64,000 nt of DNA from Panagrolaimus kolymaensis (Eukaryota > Nematoda > Chromadorea > Rhabditida > Panagrolaimidae), in the NCBI GenBank assembly GCA_028622995.1, contig JAJQJQ010000065.1, forward strand, positions 620,001-684,000, given 5' to 3'. Below the pieces are notes generated by a model. It was not told the origin of the DNA, made no database searches, and worked only from the letters and a program-made list of their open reading frames with translations. Below are positions 35,800-58,714 of the stretch, piece after piece (the first letter of the stretch is position 1; each line of letters opens with the position of its first letter). The position numbers and the translations under genes are program-made.

Positions 35800-38700
35800 A
35801 ATGAAGAAATTTAAAAAATCTATCCTTCGTTTTCAACTTCACTAAAAAAACCGTTTAAAGGTTTCTTTCGTTTTTTAAAAATAATGCCTTTATGAGTTTG
35901 ATTACGAACTATTTATATTGGAGGCGTTTAATATTAACGGAAATTTTTGTTAAAATGTTGAAATCTGATTCAACCAAATAGCTTACGTTTGAATGGGCCT
36001 CCCGAAATTTTTGTTTTTCGCTTTTCTTTGATTACACACGTCTCTTTTTGAATCAACACCGTAAATGGCAAAAAGGGAAAATTTTTATTTAATTACTCAT
36101 ATCTTAGAAAAATGTTTATTTTATATTTCTCTTTTCTTTTTCATTTCTAGTTTTTCCAACTAACCAAAAAAAAATAAAAGAAATCACAATGCTCTGAATA
36201 TTGTTTAATTGCATGAAAAGTGGCGTAATCCTTTAAGTTTAAATGAAAACTTTTTTTGTTTGAATACTGTAATAAAAATTAAACAAAAATTTGTGTTGAT
36301 TAAATAAATAAAATAAAAGGTTAAAAAAGTGAGACATATTTACAACGTCGAGGGCTTCCCAATAATAAATTCCAAAAAAACAAAATTGCGTAATTTATTT
36401 GTGTTTATAAGCTAAAAATCTATCAAAAATAAAATCAAAAACAAAACACAATTTCCGGTGATCATCACAAATAGTTTATTTTTGTGGAGTTTAGAATGCG
36501 CAAAAAAAATGTATGCATTTATGCTTTTTAAGCGTTTTTTTTCCCATAAAAAACACTTTTGGTTTTTATCACTATCGCTTCACACACATCATGGTTTGTG
36601 ACTATCAATTCTCGATTTCGCCGATAATTTCACTATTCTCTGCAAAATTCCCGTTAATTGTTGAGTTCGGCAGAATTTTATAAAAGTTTTAAATTGAATT
36701 AGATTTTTGTTTTACAGTCGGCCTTTTTTTCTCTCTCTTTGACGTAAGTAAAACTTTTTATTTGGCTTTCTTTATTTATTGTATTTAAAAAAAGTTGAAA
36801 CTTGATTACCATAATCTGTTTTTAAAACAAAGGCTGCTCCTCCGACAATACTAAACTTTTAAATCGATCGTTTTCGTTTTTATTTTTTTTACTTTGCCTT
36901 TTTTCTGATAATTTCAAAATTTTTATTATTTCTATTCAAACATAAAAACATATTTTTTCTTTTATCGAGTGTTATTTAGTTTCAAATGTTTTTGATATTA
37001 TTTTCTTTCTAAATTGGTTGGCTTCAAAGAAAAAAAGCTGACGACAATTGATTCATATTTTTTCTTCTCTTTTTCAACTGTTGCGATTTTCTTTTTTTCT
37101 TTTGAATGAAATCATTGAAAAAAATGCTTAAAATACCAATCGCTATTTTCGAAACATTGCAAATACATATTTTCGGCAAAAGTAAAAAACAATATTCTTT
37201 ATGCGAGAAGTTAGACAGCTGAAAAAAGAAAATGCCAAAAGTTGATAATCGCTAACAAAAAGGATAATATTGGAATGAAGGATCTAGATTTGGCGATGAC
37301 TAAGCTTCTGTTTTCCTCATTCAGTTTAAGCAGTTATACTTCCAAACTTTGAATCTAAAATTCGATAGCAAAAAGAGATGAGACAATAAAACGGATTTCG
37401 ATAAGAAAAAAAACTTTCACATCTTAATCTTTGATTGATGCGTGTTTGTGGCACATAACTACAAACAAAATCATTTTAAAGCAAGAAAGCATCTTTGTTT
37501 TTATTGCAAGAAGCTTCTATTATTTTTCCATTTTCTTTCTAACTAATAAAGCAAAACATTTTTTTACAGAAAAAAAACATAAACCTTTTGTTCTTTCTTT
37601 TTTTCTTCTTCTTGTTTTGTTATTTTTTGCTTACTTCAAATTTTCACGTGGTTGGTTGCTTGCATTTTTTTTTTCAATCTTTTTCTTGATCCTAAAACAA
37701 AATAGAATTAAACAACAAAAAAATAAAACTAAGACAAATCGCAACCTTTTTTCTACCCTTTTAATTTTATTGACGAAAAAATTCGATCTCCTCAAGCAAC
37801 CAACGGCAGTTGAGGTTGTTGTTGTTGTTTGTAAATTCTAAATCATCGCTTGCTTATTTATTTGCTTGTTTCAGCTGTTTTAGTTAAAGAGGTTATAAAA
37901 ACTTTTTTGCTTTCTTTTTTTCACTATCCTTTTTTAACAGCGGTGGCCATCGCTAAATTGTTACCAACCGCCACGTGATTTTAAAATAAACTCTCTCTAT
38001 TTTATTTTATTTCTTGCATTGTCGTCGTTTTTAATAAATATAAAGCATTTTTTTGTTTGTTTGAGTTTGTCCATAAAAAAATATTTTGTCTTTTTTTTCT
38101 GAGGTTTAAAAATAAAAAAAGGTGCATAGAAACAACTTTTGACGTTGACGACGTTTATTTTGAAATTGCTTTCTCGCGTAATTTCTAAGATTTATTGAAG
38201 TTTTAAAAATTATCAGCGAGATTCTGGAGATTAATTTTTGCATATGTTTTTTAAATTTTTTAACTGCAAAATTTTAAGAACACGGGTTGAACGAAGAAAA
38301 TAAACTAGCATTCTTTTAGAAAAATTTCCGAAACCCAAATCGAAGCGGGAGGTCTTTTTTTTTTACCGCTTTCACAGCTTTGTTCATTTTTCCTATTTTT
38401 AAAACCAACAAAAAAACAATGAAAGCCAAAAAAGTGCATATTTTATTTTAAAAAAAACAAAACAACAAAAGCTTGGAAGACAAATTTTTTGAGTCAAATA
38501 AATTGCTTTACTAACATTTAAAAAAATAAAACCATGTTGTGGCTTGAGATAATAAAAAAAACTGAGTTAATATTTTCTGGACTTTTTGTAGTTATTAATA
38601 AACTAAAAGATTATTTATTATTAGCCTCTCATGTTTTACTACCATCAATTTAATATTTGACGCAATTAATGTATTTGTAAAAATAATAATAATTTACATT

Positions 38701-40929
38701 CCCTTGTCATGCTTTTTATGTAATAAAAAAAATACTAAAAAAAGAAGGCTATAATTTCTTTTAAAATAAATAACATTTTTTAATATTTGCGATAGATGAC
38801 CAAATTAAGAAGGATCTTATAATTCAAACTCCAAAAAACAAAACTCTTTTAAACTTCAATTTTTTTAAATGCCTATAAAATTTTATAAAACCAAAAAAAT
38901 AATACATGACTTCCTTTTTTTGATGAAAGTTAATCTGCTTTCACGGCGTCGGCTGTGTCCAAACAATTCAAAATTGATGATGAATTCCCATTTTTTGACT
39001 CAAAACTTTTTTTTTATCATTCTCGACTTTTTCTTCTTTTTCCATAACTTTGAATGTATTATGCTTCCGTGAATAGCAAAAAAGGTTTATTCATGTTTTT
39101 TATTTTTTAAAGAAAAAAATTGAGTTATTCGTGAGAGAAACGTCTTTTTAAAAAAACAGCAATTTTTCTGCAAGAAATTTCATTTTTTTTTTCTTCTGGC
39201 ATTTGAAGTTGCAATTTTTAATAATTTTTTGCATGTTTGACAAAATATGTATATTATTTTTTTCTTAATTAATTATTGTCTAGTTGAAATTATGTTTCAT
39301 AGGAAAAATAATTATTTTGCTATTTGTTTGTGAGAATTTATTTAGGGCTCTACTCCTGAGTTTGCTATAATATGAAGAAGTTGCTCTCATTGATTACTGA
39401 CTAACATAAGACGAAAGAGAGTTGTAAGCTAGCTTTAGATTATTTAGCTTTTATCGAATACTGTAATCTCAAATGTTCTGATTTTTTTTTATCAAACTTT
39501 GATAGTTTTCATTCTATTGTTTTTTATCTTTCCTCTTTTTTATTGCAAGAATGATTCACGTTTTTCTTTTTTTTTTTGCTTTTTTGCTTATCATCATTTT
39601 TGGACATTTTTTTGTTTGCGCTCTTCCAACAACAACACCAACAAAAAAAGAAAGAGAGCAACCAACAACTCCCAAAAAAGCGTTGCGAATTTTATTTTCA
39701 ATTTTAGCCTTTTTTTTGCTAAGAATAAACCACCACATTTTCCCCCGTCAATCTTCTTCTTATTTTTTCTTCCTCGCCATTTGTCAATGACGCCTTTTAA
39801 AAAATTAAATAATTTTTTTCTTTTCATCAAAAATAATTAAGATTTCTATTTTTTGTTTGAACCAAAACTTCTAAGTTGCTTGCTTCCTTTTCCATTTTTA
39901 AAAAGCATATCTTTCTTTATCTCTCTTAATATGAGTTTTTTTTATAAAGCATCATTTCCATTAAATTACAAAGTACCATTCTTTTTTTGCTGTTTGATTA
40001 TTCGCTTGCCCATTTATTTTTTTCTTCTTCTATTTTGTTCAATTGCATGCATATTTGGCTAATAATCAAAACTTTATAATAAAAATAATTTATCATTAAT
40101 TTTGCTGCAAACTATTTTAACCAACAAAAAAGAAGGAGATTCTTTACAATTTTTAGTGAACAATGGTGTTTAAAAATAGCATTGAGATTGAAGCTATGCT
40201 ACTAAAAATAGTACCTAAATGTTACATGTACTAAACGTGAGAAAATATTTTTCGATAAAGTGGCAAAAAAAAAATGCAGTGCAAAATTATTATAAATCTT
40301 TATTTTAATTTGTTTGTTATTTTTAACTATTTTTAGTAAAAAAAAACTTTTTGTGTTTTGCTTTTGTAATTAGCCTTTCTCAACCCTCATTTTATAATTA
40401 AAAGCTTAGATTCTTTCTTTAAAAAAATATTTCATACAACTTTAAGAAAAATATTATTAGTTTTTATGTTTTTGATTTCATTTTTATATTTATAAATTAT
40501 CTCATCATTTTTTTGTCGTAATTCATTGCAATAATCATAAATAATAATGTCCCAATAATATAAAAATTCTTTAACCTCTGCTATGACTTAAGCATTTGGC
40601 AGCTTTCTTTCCTGCATGCTTATTTAACTTTTATTCAGTCATATGATATTCGTGAAAGCATGTTTTAAAAATGAAATTCCCATCCTCTTTTTTGTCTTAA
40701 AGACTTTTCTTCTGCTTTTTTTATTTTACCTTTTTGCAAATTTTTTTTATTTGAAACTCTTTACTGTTTTTTATCTTGACTCTTTTTTTCTTCTTGGCTG
40801 CTCCAAACCCGTATTTTTCCATAAACTTTTTTTATATTTTAATTTACTTTTTTGCAACAAAAAAATATGTTTCAGCTCCACCCCCACTTTCTTTTTTTCA
40901 TTAGAAAAAAAGGGTGGAAGAAATAAAAA
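35800..40929. other. 5.1-kb gene-poor stretch upstream of AMPK
   Basis: Very AT-rich with long T tracts. Open frames here are Phe/Leu/Ile- or Lys/Asn-rich and disagree with any family. It may include the AMPK promoter or non-coding first exons. Confidence 0.45.
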
Positions 40930-46473
<5,544 letters not shown>

Positions 46474-47582
46474 TTAAATTTTACCAACGACCAAAATATT
46501 TTATTTATATTTCACCAAATCCTTTAATGGTAGTATTTTTTTTCAATCAAATATTTTTATCTAGCTATAAATAAGAAAGTGCGGGAATTTTTTTTCTTAA
46601 TGAAATTATATTATCAAACATTCAAGACTTAAGAAAACGGTTTTTATATTTTCTCAAAATTTAATAATGAATTATTCTGTTTTAAAAAAAATAATATTAT
46701 TATTTAAAGGCAAAAAATTTATAAATTAATTAAAATATAATAATATCTTATTTTTATTTTTTATTATTAGTGCAAATTCGAAAAAAAAGAATGCCTTGTA
46801 TTTTTCTGTGTTTTATCTATCTATCATGGTGAAGCGCGTTGTTTGTTGTTAGCCAGTGCTCAATTATTTTTGTTTTACATTTTTATTTCTTTCACGAGTT
46901 TTGGCTTAAATATTGTTATTTTTATTTCTTCAATTTCTTTTTTATAAATATCTTCTTCTGTTGCCAAAAAAATTATAAAATAAACTATTGTATATAAATA
47001 AATACATTCTTTATTTAATGTGTAAAATGCAAAAAGCAGAAAGTAAAAAAGTATTTTAATGTAAAAGCTACAGTAAAATACGACTCGATTATTCGTTTTC
47101 AAAAGGGACTTTGTCTCGCCATGGTTTCTATTCTTCTGAAAAGCCTATATAATCAAGAATGGGAGTGACCATCAGAAAATACAATCAAACCTGTCATAAA
47201 AAATTTCAAAATCTCCATTCATTCGCTCACCTTCTTTTGTTTGATTTTGACCATCATTTTTTTCATAATCTCCTTTTGAGAAAAGCAAAGTAGAGCAGTA
47301 GAGCGATGCCAATACAACATGAAACTATTGAAACTAGAATTTAAATCGGAAATTAAGTCTCAAAAAAAGGGTTTGGTCAATGTCACTTAAAAAAAGGAAG
47401 GCAAAATATAAAAAAAACATGTTGGATTCGATCAACAAAGGAAAAGAAGGTTGTTTGTGTAAAAAAGCCTCTAAAAAAAGGAATCATTGTTGAAAAAAAC
47501 TTTGAGAATCTTTTTGCAGAAAATTTATTTTCTCTTTGTTTTTTTTTAAATTTTGTAGTGAAATTTTAGTTTTTCAATAATC
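46474..47582. other. Intergenic region after AMPK
   Basis: AT-rich; the AMPK 3' UTR lies at its start. No supported gene. Confidence 0.4.
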
Positions 47583-48944
47583 ATGAGATGGTTAGGATTT
47601 TTGTTAGCAATAACTTGGGTCGCAACGACTAATGGAGCAGCTATTTTGCCTTTTAGTCAACAGGTTTTACTCGAAGAAAATATTACTGGTTAGTTTTCAC
47701 AAATTTTTTATACTTTTTTTAACGAATGAGGTTCAGATGCTTTAACAGGCGAAACCAGAAGAGCTCCAGGAAATGGAGGAATGGATCTCGAAACTTTTAC
47801 CAAAAATGCTGCAATTCGAACTAATCAAGTAAGTTTCTTTCTCTCATCCTTCCTATGAGAATTTGCTTTATTGTACCATTTTTTACTGATCAATAAAATT
47901 TTCGAATTGCAAAATGAAATTTTTCAGGAGAATGCAATCCTCCAACAACTTGCATTTCGTCGAAATAATATGTTAACAACCCGAGATGCTCCAACTTTCA
48001 ACAACACTTTGGCTACTCAAGTTGCCGATAGTGACCTTATGAATGCCCTCCTTCATCCATCTTCCGCGGGACACTCATCTCAAAGTTTTGGATTTCAAGG
48101 AATCGGAGGATTACCTCCATGGGAAAAGGATAGACTTTTATTAGAATTAATGGAACAAAATCGAAGACAGCAACTTGAAATTCAAAGACTCGTCCAACAA
48201 AATAGTAACACTTTTGCGATTTGAAGTTTTTATGATCGATTAAAAAATGTTGTAAATTTTAGTGATGCGTCAAGGCCGTCCAGTGATGCCTTTTATGGAA
48301 GAAGATGATAATAGAATTAATCCAAATCTTCAACCATCACAACAACAACAATTTGGACAACAACTTCCAATTATTGATTTAAGTAAACAGCGTAGCGATT
48401 TAATAAATGCTCAACAACAAAATGGAATGCTTCGAGGTAATGGAAGAGGCGGCGATAATGCGGAACAACTTGCAATCTTAAATTCCATTCGAACTGTAAC
48501 TTCAAGAGCTGCCAATGGATTAGATCAGTTTTGTTAGTTTTCCCTTATTTTTTCAATGTTTAAAATTTTTTTTTTATTGTAGCTCCCCAACAATCTTTAT
48601 CTTCAAATGATTTTGAATTTCTTCGACGCCAAATAAATCCATTTGAAGCTCCTCAAAGACAACCTCATTTTCCATCACCACGTGGAATACCTTCGCAGCA
48701 ACAGCAGCAGCAACAAGGCTTTTTCCGTGAAGATGTTACTGATGCTTTTGGTCGTCGTTTACCCGTTCAATTGAAGGATTTTACAACCATGAATGGAGTT
48801 TCTGCGGTTTCAGGTGAAGCTTATGTTACAACTTCTTCAACAACTTCCGAACCCGAACGAGAATATCATAACGCGACGCCTCCAATCCCAGCACCACCAA
48901 GTTTGGAAGTTTTTAATAATAATGAAACTAAAAAAACTGCTTAA
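47583..48944 (+). CDS. Secreted Gln/Asn-rich protein of unknown function
   Basis: Five exons: 47583-47688, 47737-47828, 47928-48204, 48263-48532, 48583-48944; 368 residues with consistent phases. A signal peptide opens the protein (MRWLGFLLAITWVATTNGAA). The mature part lacks Cys apart from none seen in the assembled exons, so disulfide bonding is unlikely. It contains a short helical patch GLPPWEKDRLLLELMEQNRR, followed by Gln-rich stretches (QPSQQQQFGQQLP; QQQQQQQGFF), RG-rich GMLRGNGRGGDN and a Pro-rich tail. Repeated RR/GR-type sites (TRRAP, FGRRLP) could be convertase cleavage sites. It could be an extracellular-matrix or cuticle-associated protein, but I recognise no family. Confidence 0.7.
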
Positions 48945-52740
<3,796 letters not shown>

Positions 52741-53524
52741 CATTATTTTCAACAAAGAACCTCTAAAAACTTTTATTTAATGTCCCTTTTTTTAATAGTT
52801 AAAATATGTATATGCTTTTACCAATTTTAATTGTTCAGGTTTCTTTCATTTTTAAACGCAAAACAAAAAAGTGACAAGTACATTTGGTTCTTCGCCACAA
52901 TGTAAATGGAATCGGAAATGGTAGCCAAAAAAATCAAAAGTACAATCTTTAAAGTTTAAACCGGTGAAATCCCTCAAAAAAATCTACTACCATTTCTTCG
53001 CCATATTTTTTTAATAATTTTTTTATCAAAAGCCAGTTATGTATGTTTCTCTCGCTTTTATTTTTCTCTTGGTTGTTTCTTGCATATCTTTTATTTTATT
53101 GAAACTTTAAATGTCTATGTTTTATATCTAAATTTTTATCTTTCCATGCAAAATAAAAATAAACAAAAAAAAAGTTTTGTTTCTCCTCTTTTTACAAAAC
53201 AAAAACATCGTTTATTTTAAAAGAAAAAACTTGATAAATGGAATTTCACCAAAAGCAATTCAAACACATAAAGAAATTAAGGGTCATCTTGATTTTTGTT
53301 TTGTCTTTCAATAAATATTATGAATAACCTCCTCGTTTCTTATTTTTTATGATGTCGTGATTGTAAGAACAAAACGACGTCACTGATGAAACATTTATTT
53401 TGTCAAAACTTTCACAAAATCACAGATGATACACAAAAAGAAAATAAAAACATTTATTATTAAATTACATTACAAAAAAAAACATAAATAATTACAATTA
53501 AAATCCCGTTATGTTACTACAATT
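52741..53524. other. Convergent intergenic region
   Basis: Contains the 3' UTRs of Rab27 (+) and the transporter (-). AATAAA-like signals occur on both strands. No coding exon seen. Confidence 0.45.
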
Positions 53525-55140
53525 TTAAAGCGGCAGTGCAGGATTTCCTTGTCGATGTCTTATTGAATATTTTTTAAATAACAGCAATTGAATAGTACCC
53601 AAGATTAAAGGAATTGTAAATAAAATTTTCAACATGCATGAAGAAAGCTCTGGATTTCTCAATGACGATTTCTGATATGCCTAAATTTGTAAGGTTAATA
53701 TTGATGGAGCTTTAAAACATGAAATTACTTACTTCATACCCATTTCGATTTAACAAATAATAAATAACGACAGGAGCGATTGAACTTGCAGGTTTTATTA
53801 TTAAAGCATTAAGAGCAAAAACAACCGATGAAAGCGTTGATCTAAAAAGTTTGAAAATTAAGAAAGTTTCAGTATTGCATAAAGCTGCTTACCTTCTCGA
53901 ATTTCTAATCGCATCATCTTCAGTAAATTCAGCTAAGAAAATATTAAACATTGGAGCCATGGAATGAACAGTAATTGAATCAATGATCATAAAGAATATA
54001 ATAACATATGGGCTCCAACTTAGAATATACATCGATGAAGAAATAATTGAACAAATAAAACTAAAAACCATAATTCTGTAAGCTCCATGTTGAACAATAA
54101 GCTTTTCATTTGAGATAATCAAAATTTGTGGAAGTAATGTTGATACAGCGAAGAAAGCACTAAGTTGCCATGAGCCTTTTGCAAGAATTGATTGAGGAAT
54201 AACCAAATCTGTAGCAATTGAAGCAAAGTTTAGATGAGCTGTTGAACGACAAACATGAACAAAGTTGGTAAAAACTATTCGTTGAAAATCTTTTGAACCC
54301 ATAAGTTCTTTTGTTAGAATGACGACAGATTTCCATGATTGCGGTGAGTTTGAATCTTCATTATTGAGAAGTTTTTCTTTGGGTATTGATAATTCTTGTT
54401 CACTAAGTTTTCCAGTAACATAAAAACAGCCAAGAGAAATGAGAGATAGGAAGATGCAAATTGTTTGAAAGGTATAAAAGTCCTGAAACATTCATTCATA
54501 AATCAAATATGAGAAGACAAAATAAACTAACATCAAGACTGTGGGATACTTTTTCCGCAACAACGATAACATTTACAGAGCATAAAATAGCAAGTTGAGA
54601 ATATTTCAAAGCTTTAACCCGTCGTCGATGATCCCGAGTTGATTCAGTGAAGAGTGCACCCCATGCTACACCAACACAGCTAAAAATACCATTATATTTT
54701 CAGAGTAAGAAGACTAAAAACATACCTGAAGAATGCATCATAGAGAAATAAAGCAACGATCATATGTAATCCTTCAACCCAAGGTGGACTATTTATAGAG
54801 CCCCATGGAAACCATAATGATAAAAAGGACAATGACAAAATTGGACCAAACCAGCTAAATATCTTCGACCTGCTTTTCATCCATGTTCCTCCCATATCCT
54901 GAAATAATTTTGTTAGAGTCAAATTGAAGTCACGATACTTACCTGAAGATAACCAAAGAGTGGATCATTGATTGCATTCCATAACATATACAAAAATTGA
55001 GCAACATTAAACCAAAATTGATTGATTTGAAAGACATTCAGAAAAACTTTAACATAATAAAATGAGAAGCATGTATGAATGATGCTGAGTCCAAGTTGTC
55101 CAGTGAAGAGTGCCAAATTTTTGTATCCTCCGTTGTTCAT
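53525..55140 (-). CDS. MFSD13A/TMEM180-like major-facilitator membrane protein
   Basis: Six exons: 55140-54943, 54898-54726, 54679-54532, 54482-53893, 53841-53733, 53680-53525; 457 residues. The N-terminal helices include LSIIHTCFSFYYVKVFLNVF and the family block FLYMLWNAINDPLFGYLQD, the equivalent of WNSLNDPLFGW in TMEM180. LSFLSLWFPWG, FLYDAFF and a positively charged loop ESTRDHRRRVK follow. Roughly ten to twelve hydrophobic segments can be counted, as expected of an MFS protein. The C-terminal half carries FTNFVHVCRSTAHLNF and ALNALIIKPASSIAPVV. Function in the family is poorly known, so a substrate cannot be stated. It lies convergent to Rab27. Confidence 0.82.
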
Positions 55141-57430
55141 TCTTTGATGCTTTTTATAGTTGAAGTTGAAATGTGTTTATTGTGATTGCATTTATGAAAG
55201 AAAGCTTTTGTAAAAAGTAATAACAACCCGTTAACTTTACTTAGCAACAACAAACATTTGGAAAGAAAAAACAAAGCAAAAAGCAGAAAAACGTCAAATT
55301 TTTGACGTATCTTTCGTGTTAGGATTAGAATAAGCATTTTACAGATTATGTTAATTTTGTGAATACTGTATAATTAATATATGGCATGAAGAAGAATTTC
55401 AAAGATTTTGTAATAGTTTTAAATTCATCCATATTTATGGTGGGTTATTGCAAATCTCATATTTTGTAGTTTGAAACTCCCTACAAAATATGTTTGAACC
55501 ATCTCATTAAATATTCATTTTTATTCGAACTTTTTTTTAAAGTACATAAAATAAAAATTCTAAAGGTTCAAAAACCTTTATTTCTAAAAGCGTATTTTTC
55601 TCTCAAAAAATATGTAATACCATTTTCAAGATGCCCATGTGTCCCATCAAGAGCTTCTTCTTCGTCATCATTCGAAATGGGCGGTGAAAAAAAAATGACA
55701 TTTTTTTTCTTTCTATGTGCCAAAACTCTAACCTTTTTTCTTTTCCCTTTATTTCTCTTCAAAGCAGCAAACTAATACTCTCTGCTGTTCTCTTCTATTG
55801 CCTTTTATTTATTATTTGCCCTTTTCATGTGCCAGTTTGCTTTTTCGTCCTTCATTGAGCTAACCAAAACTTTCCAAATGGTAGATTTTAGAAAAAGTCA
55901 CCAACCAAAAAAACATTTGTCCTTTCATTTCTAGGCAAATTCTTCGATTATACTTTTCTTAGTTTTAGCGATTTTATTTTTTTGTGCAAAAGAAAAAAAA
56001 AGTGACGAGCTTTCTTAGATTGCAATGGCGCCACGATGGACGTCTTCGTTCCTTTTTTGAATAGTTTTTTGTTGTTGTTGCATACTAATGCTTCTTTCTT
56101 AAACCGATGAATGGATAACGTGTAGTAAGGTCGTCTTTCCTTTATTCCCAAAGAAGCATTTTCTCGAAAATGTTAGAAAAAAACAAGATTTGCGCTGCGC
56201 AACTCTGTTTTTTTGTCGATGGTATTTTAAGATAAAAATTAATTTTTTTCGTTGCCAACCAAATTGGATGCTTGCTTCCCATTTTTTTTTTGAAAAAGCA
56301 TTAAACGATGGAATGCTGACTCATTATGTTTTTTGTATTTAAAAAAAGCTAGCATTGACCTTTAAAACTTTTTATTTCTTACATAAACCCTAAATTGTTT
56401 ACTTTATTTTTTTCTCTTTTATTATGATGTTACAAATCTCATATTTCCGTTTTAAAAATTCAAGTCCGGCTTGAAGCCATGCTGTAAAAATCCGGCTTCA
56501 AAAAATAATCCTATTTTTAAAAAACACTAAAAATAACTTTTTATTTTTTTGCTGAGTAATTTCATTTTTCAACTTAAAATCAACGATAACGTGACTCAAC
56601 CAAAAGAGAGTGAGAGAAATAAAAAAACGACTCATCTCATCTTTAAAAAATTTCATAAAGTCTTTTTCTTATCTTGTGATTGATCGTTTCTTTCTTCTTC
56701 TTCTTCCACTTTTCACCATCATCTTAATGTAGCCCCCGCTGTTGTAAATGGTTTTTTTTTCTCTTCCGTTTCATATTATCGTGTTCTTTTTAAACGTAAT
56801 AAAGTTATGATTCATCATTAAAAATAACATACAGAAATTTTTCTGCGATGCTTTTCCTTCGCTTTAAATATAATTGAAAAAAAAATTTTTTGGGAACAAA
56901 GGGAAGAATTGGTGGGAACAATTGATTATGGCTTGAAGCATGTATGCAAGCAGCTATTATCATTTCTTTGCAGCAGCGGCGGGACAATGATGATGATAGT
57001 CACCTGTTTCTTCTTCCTTCTTTCTGCGTGCGGTTAACCTATTTCTTTTTTTTATAACAAAAAATTGGATTACGTTTAAAAAAGTGTAAAAAAAGGTTCC
57101 ATTGGTTTTTTGCGTTTTTATAGTACATAGTTTCTTTCTTTTTTCCATTAATCAATTCCACCACAAAAGTACACAAGCTAATAGGACATGTAAATATTTT
57201 GATGACCTTTTATAATTTTTTTGCTTCCTAACTTTTTTATTTATTAATTTTGTTATCCCAAAGAATCGTGTGAATTATCCAAATATTATTTGTTGGAGGA
57301 TTAAAGCCGGGTTCGCGTTATATTATTAATTATTTTGAACAAGGATTAATAATTTTTGAAAACATCATAAATGTAACAATTTTTATAATTAATGTGTTTT
57401 TTTTTTTCAGGAGGTTTTGACTCGCCAGAA
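55141..57430. other. 2.3-kb intergenic region between divergent genes
   Basis: AT-rich, separates the transporter (-) from FLD-1 (+). No supported exon. A TTTTTTCAG acceptor at 57402-57410, 20 bases before the FLD-1 ATG, is a likely leader or 5' UTR splice site. Confidence 0.45.
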
Positions 57431-58714
57431 ATGGATTTCATCACAAACAGCAAGTGGCGAGGTACTCTGGAAATAATATTTTATGTAAGTTTCACTTCTC
57501 CATCTTTAACTTTTTATAATTTTAATTTCTTTCAATTTTTAGGTCATTCTGTCATTCTTATGTTTCCGAATTTTACAATTTACAGTAAGATGGTACTTAT
57601 TTGGAAAATGCACTTTTCGAACATTCGATTACTGGAGATTCCGCCGAAATTCACGACGTCGAAATCCACCTGATAGTCAAAACCTTCAAACTCATCCTCC
57701 AAATAAGAAATGGCGAATTTCAAATGAAGCAGTATCTTTCATGCATTCAGTTGCATCTGGTTTATGGGCTTTATATACCATTGCAAGCTATCATGACAAA
57801 ATTTCTGATGATATGATTTACTTTACTGACAAATTTGCACTTTATCTTGTAAGTTTTCCATATAGCATACTGTAAATTTTATATGATGCTCTTTTAGATA
57901 TACATGTCTTTTGGATATATTGCTCACGATCTTATTGATTTACTGATTAACGAACGCTCTGCTCGCATTATTGAACTCCTTTTTCATCATGTCGTTGTTA
58001 TAACTGCTTTCTTAACTACCATCATCACTGGAAAATTTTTGGCTGTGGTAGTATTTGGACTTTTAATGGAATTGAATTCAGTTTTTCTTCATTCTCGATC
58101 TCTCATGAATCTTTATCGACATCCAAAAGAAAGCACTGGATTCAAAATGGTCGCCCTTCTCAATATCGCTACTTTTATGGTCTTTCGAATGGCCGTTTCT
58201 GTTTACTTACTCAAATGGCAATTTACTGAAGCATGGAAACTTGAATGGTACTATACGTTAGTTACATTCTTGGTTATCGTTTCATTGGTAAGCTTTCATT
58301 GAAAACATAATCATATAAATCAACTTTGTAATTTAGGCTGTTACAAACACCGTTCTTTGTTATCGTGTTATGGCTGCTGATGGACTTTTGGGCAAGAACC
58401 GAGCTCGACCTAATGACAACGTTGAACAGAAATCTGATGGTGAAGCTACGAATGAAGATGAAGAAATCGAAGAGGACGAATATGATGATGATGTTGAATC
58501 TGGTGGAAGCAATGCTCGAGTATTACCACGTAAGCTAATTTCATATTATCCATAAAGAGGTATAAAAAGATCAATATTTTTAGATCGATCTCATCAAGCT
58601 GGTACTGTAGAATCAAGTGCAACGGCTTCAACTGCAATTGAAATTCATCCTCACGCCGTCGTCGATGAAGCTACACAAACACCCATCGTTCCACCTACAA
58701 CTCCTATGGTCTAA
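57431..58714 (+). CDS. fld-1: TLC-domain membrane protein, TLCD1/2 family (FLD-1-like)
   Basis: Five exons: 57431-57484, 57543-57848, 57898-58287, 58337-58529, 58584-58714; 357 residues. An N-terminal membrane helix (IIFYVILSFLCFRILQFTV) is followed by an Arg-rich loop. The TLC domain then starts WRISNEAVSFMHSVASGLWA and continues with GYIAHDLIDLL, IELLFHHVVVITAF and ELNSVFLHSRSLMNLY. This is the TLCD1/2 pattern. In C. elegans FLD-1 limits incorporation of long polyunsaturated acyl chains into membrane phospholipids and so affects fluidity. The cytosolic tail is longer than in vertebrate TLCD proteins and has an acidic run NEDEEIEEDEYDDDVES, then a Thr/Pro-rich end. Confidence 0.87.

Noticed and set aside
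37431..39840. Several 60-136-codon frames in the 36-41 kb desert
   Set aside because: Phe/Leu/Lys-rich products of T/A tracts, overlapping on both strands, with no domain or splice support.
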